A stretch of DNA of 64,000 nt, from assembly GCA_965219635.1 (NCBI GenBank), contig OZ244783.1, positions 1,922,001-1,986,000 on the forward strand, read 5' to 3'. The notes beneath the pieces are model-generated. The model saw only the letters and a list, made by a program, of their open reading frames with translations, was not told the origin of the DNA and searched no databases. Source of the stretch: JAPOXR01 sp965219635. GTDB lineage: Bacteria > Pseudomonadota > Alphaproteobacteria > Rhodobacterales > Rhodobacteraceae. Made by a program: the position numbers and the translations under genes. Shown piece after piece: positions 42,579 to 50,898 of the stretch (position 1 is its first letter; each line of letters opens with the position of its first letter).

Positions 42579-43650
42579 ACGGCGGCGGCAGCAATCCCGG
42601 GTTTGGATGATTGCCACACCGCTCCTGGCCGTGTGTTTCACGATGGTTGCGGGTATGGCAATGTTCGCTTTGCTGGGCAAGGATCCGGTTGAAGCCATCC
42701 TGACGATTTTCTGGTCACCGCTGTTCGATCCCAATCTTTCTGCCTATGCCCGTCCCCAGATACTGGTGAAGGCTGCACCACTCATCCTGATCGCAGTTGG
42801 ACTGTCGCTCGGTTTCAAGGCGAACATCTGGAACATCGGAGCAGAAGGCCAGTACATCATGGGCGCGATAAGTGGCGGGGCAGTTGCCCTTGCCCTGTAT
42901 CCGCTTGATGCGTGGTGGCTCTTTCCGGCCATGATCGCGGCCGGACTCGCGGGAGGCGCCGCGTGGGCAATGGTCCCTGCCCTGCTCAAGATCAGGTTCG
43001 GCGTGAACGAAATCCTGGTCTCGCTCATGCTCGTCTATGTTGCGGAGCAATTCCTTGCCTCGGTCTCCATTGGCATTCTCAGGAATCCCGAGGGGGCCGG
43101 TTTCCCCGGCTCGCGCAATCTGCAGCATTACGAAAGCGCCGCCAACACCGAACTTCTGTCCGGCACCGGCATCCACGCTGGCGTCGTTGCAGCATTGCTG
43201 ATGGTGATCGCAATACATGCGTTGATGCGCGTGCACCGGTTGGGCTTCCAGATCCGGCTCACCGGACTGTCGGCCCGGTCAGCGGCATTCGCCGGTGTCA
43301 ATCCCAAACTGCTCGTTGTGATCTGCCTGGCTGCAGGAGGCGGGCTCGCCGGGCTCGCCGGGATATTCGAACTTTCGGGGCCGGCAGGACAGCTGTCGAT
43401 CGACTTCAATGTCGGTTACGGCTTTACCGCGATTATCGTCGCATTCCTCGGACGGCTGAATCCGATTGGCATCGCTCTCGCTGGCTTGTTGATGGCGCTC
43501 ACATACATTGGCGGGGAGATGGCGCAGTTCATGCTCGGCTTGCCGGCCGCGGCAATCCAGGCCTTTCAAGGCATGCTGTTGTTCTTCCTTCTCTCAATGG
43601 ATTTCCTGTCGGCCTACAGGATCGTCTTCAAGGGCCGGAGGACTGCCTGA
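42565..43650 (+). CDS. BMP-type ABC transporter permease 1 (NupP/YufP-like)
   Basis: A 361-residue inner-membrane permease with about 9 helices. Family strings: KAAPLILIAVGLSLGFKANIWNIGAEGQ, KIRFGVNEILVSLMLVYVAE, and GFTAIIVAFLGRLNPIGI. It forms a heterodimer with the next gene's product. Starts within the end of the ATPase gene. Confidence 0.92.
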   Translation: MFRLERRRQQSRVWMIATPLLAVCFTMVAGMAMFALLGKDPVEAILTIFWSPLFDPNLSAYARPQILVKAAPLILIAVGLSLGFKANIWNIGAEGQYIMGAISGGAVALALYPLDAWWLFPAMIAAGLAGGAAWAMVPALLKIRFGVNEILVSLMLVYVAEQFLASVSIGILRNPEGAGFPGSRNLQHYESAANTELLSGTGIHAGVVAALLMVIAIHALMRVHRLGFQIRLTGLSARSAAFAGVNPKLLVVICLAAGGGLAGLAGIFELSGPAGQLSIDFNVGYGFTAIIVAFLGRLNPIGIALAGLLMALTYIGGEMAQFMLGLPAAAIQAFQGMLLFFLLSMDFLSAYRIVFKGRRTA

Positions 43651-43651
43651 C

Positions 43652-44584
43652 ATGGATTTTTCGGCCATCAATCCGCTCCTCCTGATTGCCACGATGGTAA
43701 TTGCCTCCGTGCCGGTCCTTCTTGCCGCAATCGGCGAACTTGTGGTCGAAAAGTCCGGCGTCCTCAATCTCGGGGTCGAAGGGATGATGATCATCGGGGC
43801 AGTCTGCGGTTTTGTTGCCGCTGTAGAAACCGGATCCGCTCTTGCAGGCATTCCGGCGGCCATGCTGGCCGGAGCTGCGCTCGCATGCCTCTTTGGGCTG
43901 CTGACTCAGATACTTCATGCAAATCAGGTGGCTACCGGTCTGGCCCTGACCTTGTTCGGCCTCGGCCTGTCGGCACTGATCGGCCAGGATTATTCGGGTA
44001 TCAAGCCACCACCCTTTCCGTCCATGGGACCAGCTGCGCTTGGCGATATTCCGGTCCTCGGCACAATACTCTTGGGCTATGACGCACTTGTCTATGCAGC
44101 CGCCCTGACAGTTGTTGCAGTGTGGTGGTTTCTGGGCCGCACCAGGGGCGGGTTGATTCTCAGGGCGGTTGGCGAAAACCATGAAGCAGCTCATGCCCTC
44201 GGCTACCGCGTCGTTGCAATCCGCATGGCGGCAATCATGTTCGGGGGCGCTTGCGCCGGTCTCGGCGGCGCATACCTGTCGTTGCTGCGGGTTCCGCAAT
44301 GGACCGAAGGTGTTACCGCCGGTGCAGGGTGGATTGCGCTGGCTCTGGTAGTGTTTGCTTCCTGGAAGCCGTTCCGGGTCGTGCTCGGCGCGTTCCTGTT
44401 CGGCGGGGTCACGCTGTTGCAGCTGAATTTGCAGGCCGTCGGCGCAGAAATCAACCCTGCCTATCTCTCCATGGCGCCCTACTTGGTGACTATCGTCGCG
44501 CTGGTTGCTATAACGGCCTCGAGGAAGGGGGCCAGCACTGGTGCCCCAGCATCGCTTGGACAACCGTTTCGTTCATCAAATTGA
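43652..44584 (+). CDS. BMP-type ABC transporter permease 2 (NupQ/YufQ-like)
   Basis: A 310-residue permease partner. The ATG at 43652 is one base after the previous stop and gives the family N-terminus MDFSAINPLLLIATM; the frame extends upstream to 43508 inside the first permease. Family strings: GELVVEKSGVLNLGVEGMM, LGLSALIGQDYSG, RAVGENHEAAHALGYRV, GGACAGLGGAYLSLL. Confidence 0.92.
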   Translation: MDFSAINPLLLIATMVIASVPVLLAAIGELVVEKSGVLNLGVEGMMIIGAVCGFVAAVETGSALAGIPAAMLAGAALACLFGLLTQILHANQVATGLALTLFGLGLSALIGQDYSGIKPPPFPSMGPAALGDIPVLGTILLGYDALVYAAALTVVAVWWFLGRTRGGLILRAVGENHEAAHALGYRVVAIRMAAIMFGGACAGLGGAYLSLLRVPQWTEGVTAGAGWIALALVVFASWKPFRVVLGAFLFGGVTLLQLNLQAVGAEINPAYLSMAPYLVTIVALVAITASRKGASTGAPASLGQPFRSSN

Positions 44585-44630
44585 GACGAACACGGTTCTG
44601 GCGACCCAACTTTTGAAAGCGGGAATTTCG

Positions 44631-45713
44631 ATGAAGATCAAGAATTGGTTGACCGCAAGTGCCGCCGCAGGGGCAGCGGGGCTTGCATTATTGGCAACGG
44701 CTCTACAGGCTGAACCGGTCAAGGTCGGCTTCATTTATGTCGGACCGACGGGCGACTACGGCTGGACTTATGAGCATGATCAGGGACGGCTGGCCGTAGA
44801 GGAAGAATTCGGCGATGCCGTTGAGACTTCTTATGTCGAAAGCGTGGCGGAAGGCGCAGATACCGAACGCGTGCTGACTCAGATGGCGCTATCCGGCCAC
44901 GATCTGATTTTCACGACCTCGTTCGGTTACATGGACCCGACAATCAATGTCGCTGCGAAGTTTCCGGATGTGAAATTCGAACACGCCACCGGTTACAAGC
45001 GGGCCGATAATGTCTCGACCTACTCATCGCGTTTCTACGAAGGCCGGGCGGTCATCGGGCACATTGCCGGCAGGATGACCAAGACAAACACGGTCGGATA
45101 TATCGCATCCTACCCGATCCCTGAGGTTGTCAGGGGCATTAATTCGGCGTTCATCCATGCTCGCAAGGCAAATCCGGATGTGGAATTCAAGATTGTCTGG
45201 GTCTTCACCTGGTTCGATCCAGCCAAGGAAGCCGATGCGGCTGCAACCCTGATTGAACAGGGCGCTGACATCATCATGCAGCACACTGACAGCCCAGCTG
45301 CCATGACAGTTGCGGAAGAAAAGGGCATCCACGCATTCGGCCAGGCATCGGACATGAAGGAATTCGGGCCGAATGCCCGGCTGTCATCCATCATCGACAA
45401 CTGGAAGCCCTATTACATTGCCAGAACTGCTGCCGTGATGGACGGGACCTGGGAAAGCACTGACACATGGGGAGGCATCGATTCAGGAATGGTCGAGATC
45501 GGCGAATTCTCGGATGCCGTGCCCGCCGATGTTCAGGCTGAAGCGCAGGCAACAAACGACGCCATCGTTTCAGGGGAATATCATCCCTTTACCGGACCCA
45601 TCAACAAGCAGGACGGATCAGCCTGGCTTGCCGAGGGTGAAACGGCCGATGACGGCACCCTGTTGGGTATGAACTTCTACGTCGAGGGTGTCGAAGGATC
45701 GATCCCCGAGTAA
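44631..45713 (+). CDS. BMP/PnrA-family nucleoside-binding protein
   Basis: Periplasmic binding protein, 360 residues, with a signal peptide (residues 1-27; ALQAE). Mature start VKVGFIYVGPTGDYGWTYEHDQG matches the BMP family, as do FTTSFGYMDPT, KFEHATGY and GYIASYPIPEVVRGIN. It would bind a purine nucleoside or base. It is the last gene of the xdhABC-transporter operon, separated from the permease by 46 bases. The in-frame ATG at 44541 is rejected because the signal peptide starts at 44631. Confidence 0.92.
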   Translation: MKIKNWLTASAAAGAAGLALLATALQAEPVKVGFIYVGPTGDYGWTYEHDQGRLAVEEEFGDAVETSYVESVAEGADTERVLTQMALSGHDLIFTTSFGYMDPTINVAAKFPDVKFEHATGYKRADNVSTYSSRFYEGRAVIGHIAGRMTKTNTVGYIASYPIPEVVRGINSAFIHARKANPDVEFKIVWVFTWFDPAKEADAAATLIEQGADIIMQHTDSPAAMTVAEEKGIHAFGQASDMKEFGPNARLSSIIDNWKPYYIARTAAVMDGTWESTDTWGGIDSGMVEIGEFSDAVPADVQAEAQATNDAIVSGEYHPFTGPINKQDGSAWLAEGETADDGTLLGMNFYVEGVEGSIPE

Positions 45714-45721
45714 CGCTTCTT

Positions 45722-45750
45722 GCCGGGCGCTGCATAGCGCCGCGCCCGGC
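45722..45750. terminator. Strong hairpin between convergent operons
   Basis: GCCGGGCGC (45722-45730) pairs perfectly with GCGCCCGGC (45742-45750); an alternative inner stem GGCGC/GCGCC exists. It lies 8 bases after the binding-protein stop and before the end of the opposite operon, so it may stop transcription from both sides. No T run. Confidence 0.6.
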
Positions 45751-45849
45751 ACAAATCTGCGGTTGCCGCAGCGCCACCAAGCGCGCGGGCTTCGCTCGCA
45801 CCGTTTTCCCGGAATCCGACCGTTCCACAAAGGAAGCGCCGGAACCTGC

Positions 45850-46461
45850 TCAGTCTGAATCGTCAATACCCGCGCCGGCCCCTGTTTCCCGGGATTTCAT
45901 TGTTGCGGGGACCAGAGATTTCTTTGCCAGGATCTGCAACCGCTCCCAGTCATGCGCAGGGAGGCTCAACCCGTCTGTGGGTCTTGAGTGGTCCGGGTTG
46001 CAAGTTCCATTGATCACAATGGAGACATCGGCAGGAGGAACCAGACTGCCAGAGCGCCGGATGCCGCCAGGGGAGATTTCTGCAACGGCTTCCCCGGCCT
46101 GCATCCTGAATCTCACGCCGTGGACAGAGGCGACGGTTCCGGCAATCGCCGCAAGTCCCAGTGGCCGCGTAGCATCGGAAAGCACGGCCTGCCGGCAGAT
46201 GCCGCCAACCAGCAGGTCGCAGGCGGAAACAGTTGCCGTGATTGTTGCCTCGCCAAACATGGCAAGGCCATCTCTCTGATGGCAACTGGTGGGACGGAAT
46301 CCGTCTTCGACAAGGTCAAGCACCGGCCCGACCAGTTCGGAATCCTGCATCGCCGACCAGATCACTGCCCTGCCGATCTCTTCGGCAAGCCCAAGCGGCC
46401 ACCCGGCGCCGGCCGCTGCCTTCCTGGCTGCAAACTCGATCTCGTTGATTGACAGGAGCAT
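45850..46461 (-). CDS. DUF3726 family protein
   Basis: A 203-residue soluble protein starting LLSINEIEFAARKAAAGAGWPLGLAEEIGRA, the recognisable opening of DUF3726, a family of unknown function found mainly in alphaproteobacteria. Nothing suggests a signal or membrane segment. Its ATG overlaps the stop of the 563-residue gene by one base (TGATG), so the two products may be needed in fixed ratio. It ends the betC-betA operon. Confidence 0.75.
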   Translation of the reverse strand: MLLSINEIEFAARKAAAGAGWPLGLAEEIGRAVIWSAMQDSELVGPVLDLVEDGFRPTSCHQRDGLAMFGEATITATVSACDLLVGGICRQAVLSDATRPLGLAAIAGTVASVHGVRFRMQAGEAVAEISPGGIRRSGSLVPPADVSIVINGTCNPDHSRPTDGLSLPAHDWERLQILAKKSLVPATMKSRETGAGAGIDDSD

Positions 46462-48152
46462 CAGCCTTCCGTCAGGACCGGGAAAGCCCAGTCGTCGGCA
46501 TCCTCTTCGCTAATCCCATCGAAACAAGGCGCTCCCTGAAACATGGTTATCCGCGTCCACAGATCGGATTTCGGATCGAATTTCGTTGCCCCGAAGAAGG
46601 CCAGCTTGCATCGCAGCAGATCAATCGGCCTCGTTCCTTCCCCAACCAGATTGTCGTGAATCTCCGCATAAGGATGGGTTGGCGCGTTCTGGACCCGGCG
46701 CACCGCATGGCGCAGTTCAGGGTACGATAGCAGCAGTTCTGCCACTGACAGGTTTCCATCTGCCCCTCGCAACACTTGGCCGAGTTGCTGCAATTGCTGC
46801 GCGATATCGATGGCCAATGCCTGCTCAGCACCGGGGTCTTCCAACCGGTCTCCCAGCCGCGGCTCCATCTTTTCCTCCGAATAATACCAGAACTTCCGGC
46901 ACGAACCGGGCGCCGAAAAGTCCAGTTCCATGGCCCATCCGCAATGCGCATCAAAACATTCGAGCAACTCCCCGGCTGTCATGGACGGATCGATTTCGAA
47001 CACATGGCCGCATGACATTGCATTGCCAAGATCATCAACAAGGCGGCCGAATGGCTCGATCAGTATCGCGGCAACCAGTTCCTGGGTCTCAAGGCTGAGA
47101 GACTTCGTCATTTTACACACGCCCTTCCAAGGAAAGGCGCACTCAAGAACGCCGGACTGTTGGATCTTCCCGGCAAGATCGGCGATTTCTTCCGCCAGAA
47201 CTTGATTGTGCTCCGACTGTTGTTTATCTTCGACCTCAAGTTCTTGAACATGATGCCGTGCCCGCAGCAGCAGGTCCATGAAGCGCTGCCGCTCTGCGTC
47301 ATTGGCGCACTCAAGTGATAACACCCTTGCGAGCGCTGTTTCCCTCGCCACAAGCCAATTGTTGATCAGCCACGGATGTCCGACGAGGAAGGGCGCCATT
47401 CCCAGTCCGGTTGAGTTGCCGATACCAAGCGCCCTCTTGCTTGCTGGAGCAAGCGTTACCGCCGTATCCGGCCGCTGGTGCCTGGCAACATGCTCAACCA
47501 GATCGTGAGAAAAGCCCCGGATCAGCCATACGGTCAGCAGTTCCGCCTGAAACGGGCTGGACAAGGCCGGCCTTGAAGCGATGCGGCAGCGATCCGCCAA
47601 ACCAAATTTTCCATTTCCATAAACTGCTGTCGTCCGCATCAGGTAACCGACCCGGCGAAGCATCTCGGCATCCGGCTGCCGGCCATTGGCCAGTCGGTCG
47701 ACCACATGGTCGAACATCCGAACGCTCTTGTTCGCCCGGCTGATGACCAACTCCGTCGGCAGATAGCGGCCTGCTTCCTGCTTTGGTACGTTCAATCGGA
47801 GTCTTTCGATATCCTCGGAACCAACCTCTCCGTCGAACAGCGCAAAGGTTGCATCCCAAGCCTCGGCAATGACACGGTCAGTACGTTCTGCCGGATTCAA
47901 CTCTGAGGAAAATGCGCAGAGGCTGTAACAGGATCCCGCAAGCTCAATCGTATAGACGGCAGCGCCGTGGCCTTCGGAGTTCATGGACCAAACGCGCCGG
48001 TGCACCCTGGCTTCGCTGGAGTGCAAGTTGCGCACCAACTGCCGCATGAAGCTCAGACGGGTTGGATGGGACGCGCCCATGCGAGCCAGAGTCATCACGG
48101 CTCCGGGCGTGCGCAGACCAGCACCCTGAACTGACTCCATCTGTGCGTTCAT
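46461..48152 (-). CDS. Unknown 563-residue protein in choline operon
   Basis: No family recognised. It has no signal peptide or membrane helix. The N-terminal 300 residues are rich in Arg and have MNSEGHGAAVYTIE, then a charged helical stretch at about 290-335 (RARHHVQELEVEDKQQSEH) likely to be coiled coil. The C-terminal third is acidic with many aromatic residues (GWAMELDFSAPGSCRKFWYY) and ends in EEDADDWAFPVLTEG. Histidine and cysteine are scattered without an obvious metal motif. It overlaps the M19 gene by four bases upstream and DUF3726 by one base downstream. A metabolic or assembly role tied to those neighbours is likely. Confidence 0.75.
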   Translation of the reverse strand: MNAQMESVQGAGLRTPGAVMTLARMGASHPTRLSFMRQLVRNLHSSEARVHRRVWSMNSEGHGAAVYTIELAGSCYSLCAFSSELNPAERTDRVIAEAWDATFALFDGEVGSEDIERLRLNVPKQEAGRYLPTELVISRANKSVRMFDHVVDRLANGRQPDAEMLRRVGYLMRTTAVYGNGKFGLADRCRIASRPALSSPFQAELLTVWLIRGFSHDLVEHVARHQRPDTAVTLAPASKRALGIGNSTGLGMAPFLVGHPWLINNWLVARETALARVLSLECANDAERQRFMDLLLRARHHVQELEVEDKQQSEHNQVLAEEIADLAGKIQQSGVLECAFPWKGVCKMTKSLSLETQELVAAILIEPFGRLVDDLGNAMSCGHVFEIDPSMTAGELLECFDAHCGWAMELDFSAPGSCRKFWYYSEEKMEPRLGDRLEDPGAEQALAIDIAQQLQQLGQVLRGADGNLSVAELLLSYPELRHAVRRVQNAPTHPYAEIHDNLVGEGTRPIDLLRCKLAFFGATKFDPKSDLWTRITMFQGAPCFDGISEEDADDWAFPVLTEG

Positions 48153-49204
48153 TGTACTTCTGCGGTTCTGTCCAGTACCCTGCGCAGATAGCGGAACCAG
48201 TTACCGCCCAGGATCGCTGCGATTTCAGTGCCGTCGAAACCGGCTGCTCCAAGCCCCTTTGCAAGGCCTCCAAAATCCCTGTTATCCTGGAACCAGGATG
48301 GCTGTGCAGGGAACCCCTCATTCAACGCGGCAGTGTCGCCGCTGCGGCCTGCCCAGCGGCCATTTCTCATCCATGCGAGCGCAGAAGCCGGGCGGTCCTG
48401 GCAGAGGTCACTGCCAATTCCGATGAAATGGGTTCCATGGCGCTGCGCTACCTCGGCAACCATCGAACAAAACTCCTCAAGGGTGCAGTTGGACCCGTTG
48501 CGGAGATGTTGCGGATAAAGCGAGAAGCCCAGCATGCCATCTGATCGGGCCAACTCCTGTATCACATGATCCGACTTGTTCCGGGCTGTCGGCCGCCACC
48601 AATCGGGATTGGCATGCGTGACTGCCACCGGGAATTCGGAATGTGCGATTGCTTCAAGGGTGGACCTCTCACCGGAATGGCTCATGTCCACCGCCATGCC
48701 CACCCGGTTCATTTCCCGTATGACCTCCCGTCCCATCCGAGTGATGCCGGTATCGCCGGATTCCATCCAGCCTGACGCCAGCAACGATTGGTTGTTGTAG
48801 CTCAACTGCATGAACCGGATACCGAGCGCATGGAGCACGTCCACAAGATCAATATCGTCCTCGATCGGAGATGGATTCTGGAATCCGAGCAAAATGGCTG
48901 TCTTGCCGGTAGACCTGGCAGCAACGACATCCTCGCTTGAAAGCCCCCGGCAAATCAGATCCTCGAATTCGAGATACAGCCTGTTCCAGCTTGCGATCTC
49001 GCGGACGGCGTCACGGAATGTGCCATGATAGACGACTGTGGCATGTACTGCGTCAACGTCACCCTCCCGCATCTGCCGGAATATGCCCTTCGACCAGTTG
49101 CAGAACTGGAGTCCGTCGATCAGGAAGCCAGGACTCCGGCCGGTCGAAATTGCGCCAGCGGCTGCCACTTCTTCCGGTCCACCTTCCTGCCCGTGGTTAC
49201 TCAT
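48149..49204 (-). CDS. Membrane-dipeptidase (M19) family protein with altered metal site
   Basis: A 351-residue TIM-barrel protein of peptidase family M19. Retained: VDMSHSG (H176), AVTHANP (H197) and GIGSD (D266), matching the family's second zinc histidines and active-site Asp. Changed: the N-terminal HxD is replaced by LQF (DGLQFCN, residues 30-36), and the bridging Glu (usually in IEG) is Gln109 (LGFQN). So a normal dinuclear zinc site is unlikely. The ATG at 49204 overlaps the betA stop by four bases; the frame opens earlier at 49453 inside betA. Likely substrate is not a plain dipeptide; the choline context suggests a small quaternary-amine-related compound, which is inference. Confidence 0.82.
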   Translation of the reverse strand: MSNHGQEGGPEEVAAAGAISTGRSPGFLIDGLQFCNWSKGIFRQMREGDVDAVHATVVYHGTFRDAVREIASWNRLYLEFEDLICRGLSSEDVVAARSTGKTAILLGFQNPSPIEDDIDLVDVLHALGIRFMQLSYNNQSLLASGWMESGDTGITRMGREVIREMNRVGMAVDMSHSGERSTLEAIAHSEFPVAVTHANPDWWRPTARNKSDHVIQELARSDGMLGFSLYPQHLRNGSNCTLEEFCSMVAEVAQRHGTHFIGIGSDLCQDRPASALAWMRNGRWAGRSGDTAALNEGFPAQPSWFQDNRDFGGLAKGLGAAGFDGTEIAAILGGNWFRYLRRVLDRTAEVQ

Positions 49205-50865
49205 CTGTCGCTTTGGCGCCAACGGGGATTGATCCACGGCTCTGACTCGTCGCGCGGCAGTGGCGTTCGTCCCCGGATGTGATCGGCAGCCTTTTCGGCC
49301 ACCATGATCGTTGGCGCATTGAGGTTGCCGTTGGTGATCCGGGGAAAGACCGAACTGTCTACGACACGAAGCCCATCGACCCCGATAACCCTGCAATGAG
49401 GATCGACCACCGCCTGCTGATCGGACTCGCGACCCATGCGGCAGGTTCCACACGGATGATACGAGCTTTCGGCATGGTTGCGGACATAATCGTCCAGTTC
49501 ATCATCGGACTGACGGTTCCCGCCCGGAGCGATTTCAGGACCGCAAAAGGGTGAAAGGGCTGGTTGTGAGAGGATTTGGCGGGTTAGCCTGATGCAATGG
49601 CGGAAATCCACCCAGTCCTTGGGGTCGGACATGTAGTTGAACCTGATGACTGGCGGATCCATTGCTTCGGTACTCCGCAGCGTCACTGTCCCCCGGGAAT
49701 TAGATCGCATGGGTCCGACATGGGCCTGGAAGCCGTGCCCGGCAACATCCGAATTGCCATCGTAACGGGCGGCGATGGGCAAGAAGTGGAACTGGATGTC
49801 AGGGTACTCGACACCAGCCGCTGATCTCAGGAATGCTGCGCTCTCGAAGTGATTTGATGCCCCCACGCCATCCTTGAACATGAGCCAGCGCGCGCCCACG
49901 AGCGCCTTGCCAAGCAGGTTCCAGTATCTTGCCAGGGTAATCGGCTGTTTGCATTCATGCTGAACCAGTACTTCAAGATGATCCTGCAGGTTGGCACCCA
50001 CGCCGGGCCTGTCGGCAATGACCGGGATCCCGAGAGCTGCCAGTTCCGAGCCGGGTCCGACACCGGAGAGCTTGAGCAGCTTCGGCGAATTTAATGGCGC
50101 CGCTGACAGGATCACCTCCTTTCGGCAACGAATGATCTCGCGCCGGCCTTTGATGTCGATTTCGACACCGGAGGCTCGACCATTTTCGAAAACCACCCGC
50201 CTGGCGAACCCCCTCACGAGTTCCGCATTCGGCCGCTTGAGCGCAGGCTTTAGATAGGCATTTGCAGTTGACCAGCGCCGGCCGGCATGGACTGTCTGGT
50301 CCATGGGACCAAACCCCTCCTGTTTTTGGCCGTTATAGTCGGAGGTCAGCTCGAAACCGGCCTGCTTCCCCGCCATTTCGAATGCCTCATGAAGCGGATT
50401 GTCCCTGCTCCCCCTGCGCACATGCAGCGGGCCATCGTTGCCGCGCCAAGCGGGATCGCCGCCGTGGCCGGAGTGGTCCCAATTCTCCATCTTCCGGAAG
50501 TAGGGCAGTACATCGGCATATGACCAGCCGGACGCCCCCGCCTGCGCCCAATGATCGAAGTCACGCGCATGTCCGCGCACATAGACCATCCCATTGATCG
50601 AAGACGAACCGCCCAAGACCTTTCCGCGCGGTGTCGCAAGGCGGCGGTTGTTCATGCAGGGTTCGGGTTCGGTTGCAAAGCCCCAATCGTATCGCTTCAT
50701 GTTCATCGGATACGACAATGCCGCGGGCATCTGGATTAAGGGCCCGAAATCGGAGCCACCGAATTCGATCACGATCACGGTCGAGGCCGGATCCTCGGAA
50801 AGGCGGTTCGTCAGAACCGAACCGGCGCTTCCCGACCCCACGATCACATAGTCCGCCTCTTTCAT
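49201..50865 (-). CDS. betA: Choline dehydrogenase (GMC oxidoreductase)
   Basis: A 554-residue flavoprotein that oxidises choline toward glycine betaine. FAD-binding VIVGSGSAGSVL at the N-terminus; the BetA-like string FGPLIQMPAALSYPMNMKRYDWGFATEPEP; GMC signatures PRGKVLGGSSSINGMVYVRG and SAAPLNSPKLLKLSGVGP; catalytic SYHPCGTCRMG with the His, and NGNLNAPTIM with the paired Asn/His region. The start at 50865 gives the family N-terminus; the frame begins at 50883. It lies 33 bases after betC. No betB (betaine-aldehyde dehydrogenase) or betI is adjacent, though the ALDH at 58-60 kb or another locus could complete the path. Confidence 0.88.
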   Translation of the reverse strand: MKEADYVIVGSGSAGSVLTNRLSEDPASTVIVIEFGGSDFGPLIQMPAALSYPMNMKRYDWGFATEPEPCMNNRRLATPRGKVLGGSSSINGMVYVRGHARDFDHWAQAGASGWSYADVLPYFRKMENWDHSGHGGDPAWRGNDGPLHVRRGSRDNPLHEAFEMAGKQAGFELTSDYNGQKQEGFGPMDQTVHAGRRWSTANAYLKPALKRPNAELVRGFARRVVFENGRASGVEIDIKGRREIIRCRKEVILSAAPLNSPKLLKLSGVGPGSELAALGIPVIADRPGVGANLQDHLEVLVQHECKQPITLARYWNLLGKALVGARWLMFKDGVGASNHFESAAFLRSAAGVEYPDIQFHFLPIAARYDGNSDVAGHGFQAHVGPMRSNSRGTVTLRSTEAMDPPVIRFNYMSDPKDWVDFRHCIRLTRQILSQPALSPFCGPEIAPGGNRQSDDELDDYVRNHAESSYHPCGTCRMGRESDQQAVVDPHCRVIGVDGLRVVDSSVFPRITNGNLNAPTIMVAEKAADHIRGRTPLPRDESEPWINPRWRQSDR

Positions 50866-50898
50866 GACTCTACCCGACCGCAATCAGCACCGGGAAAA

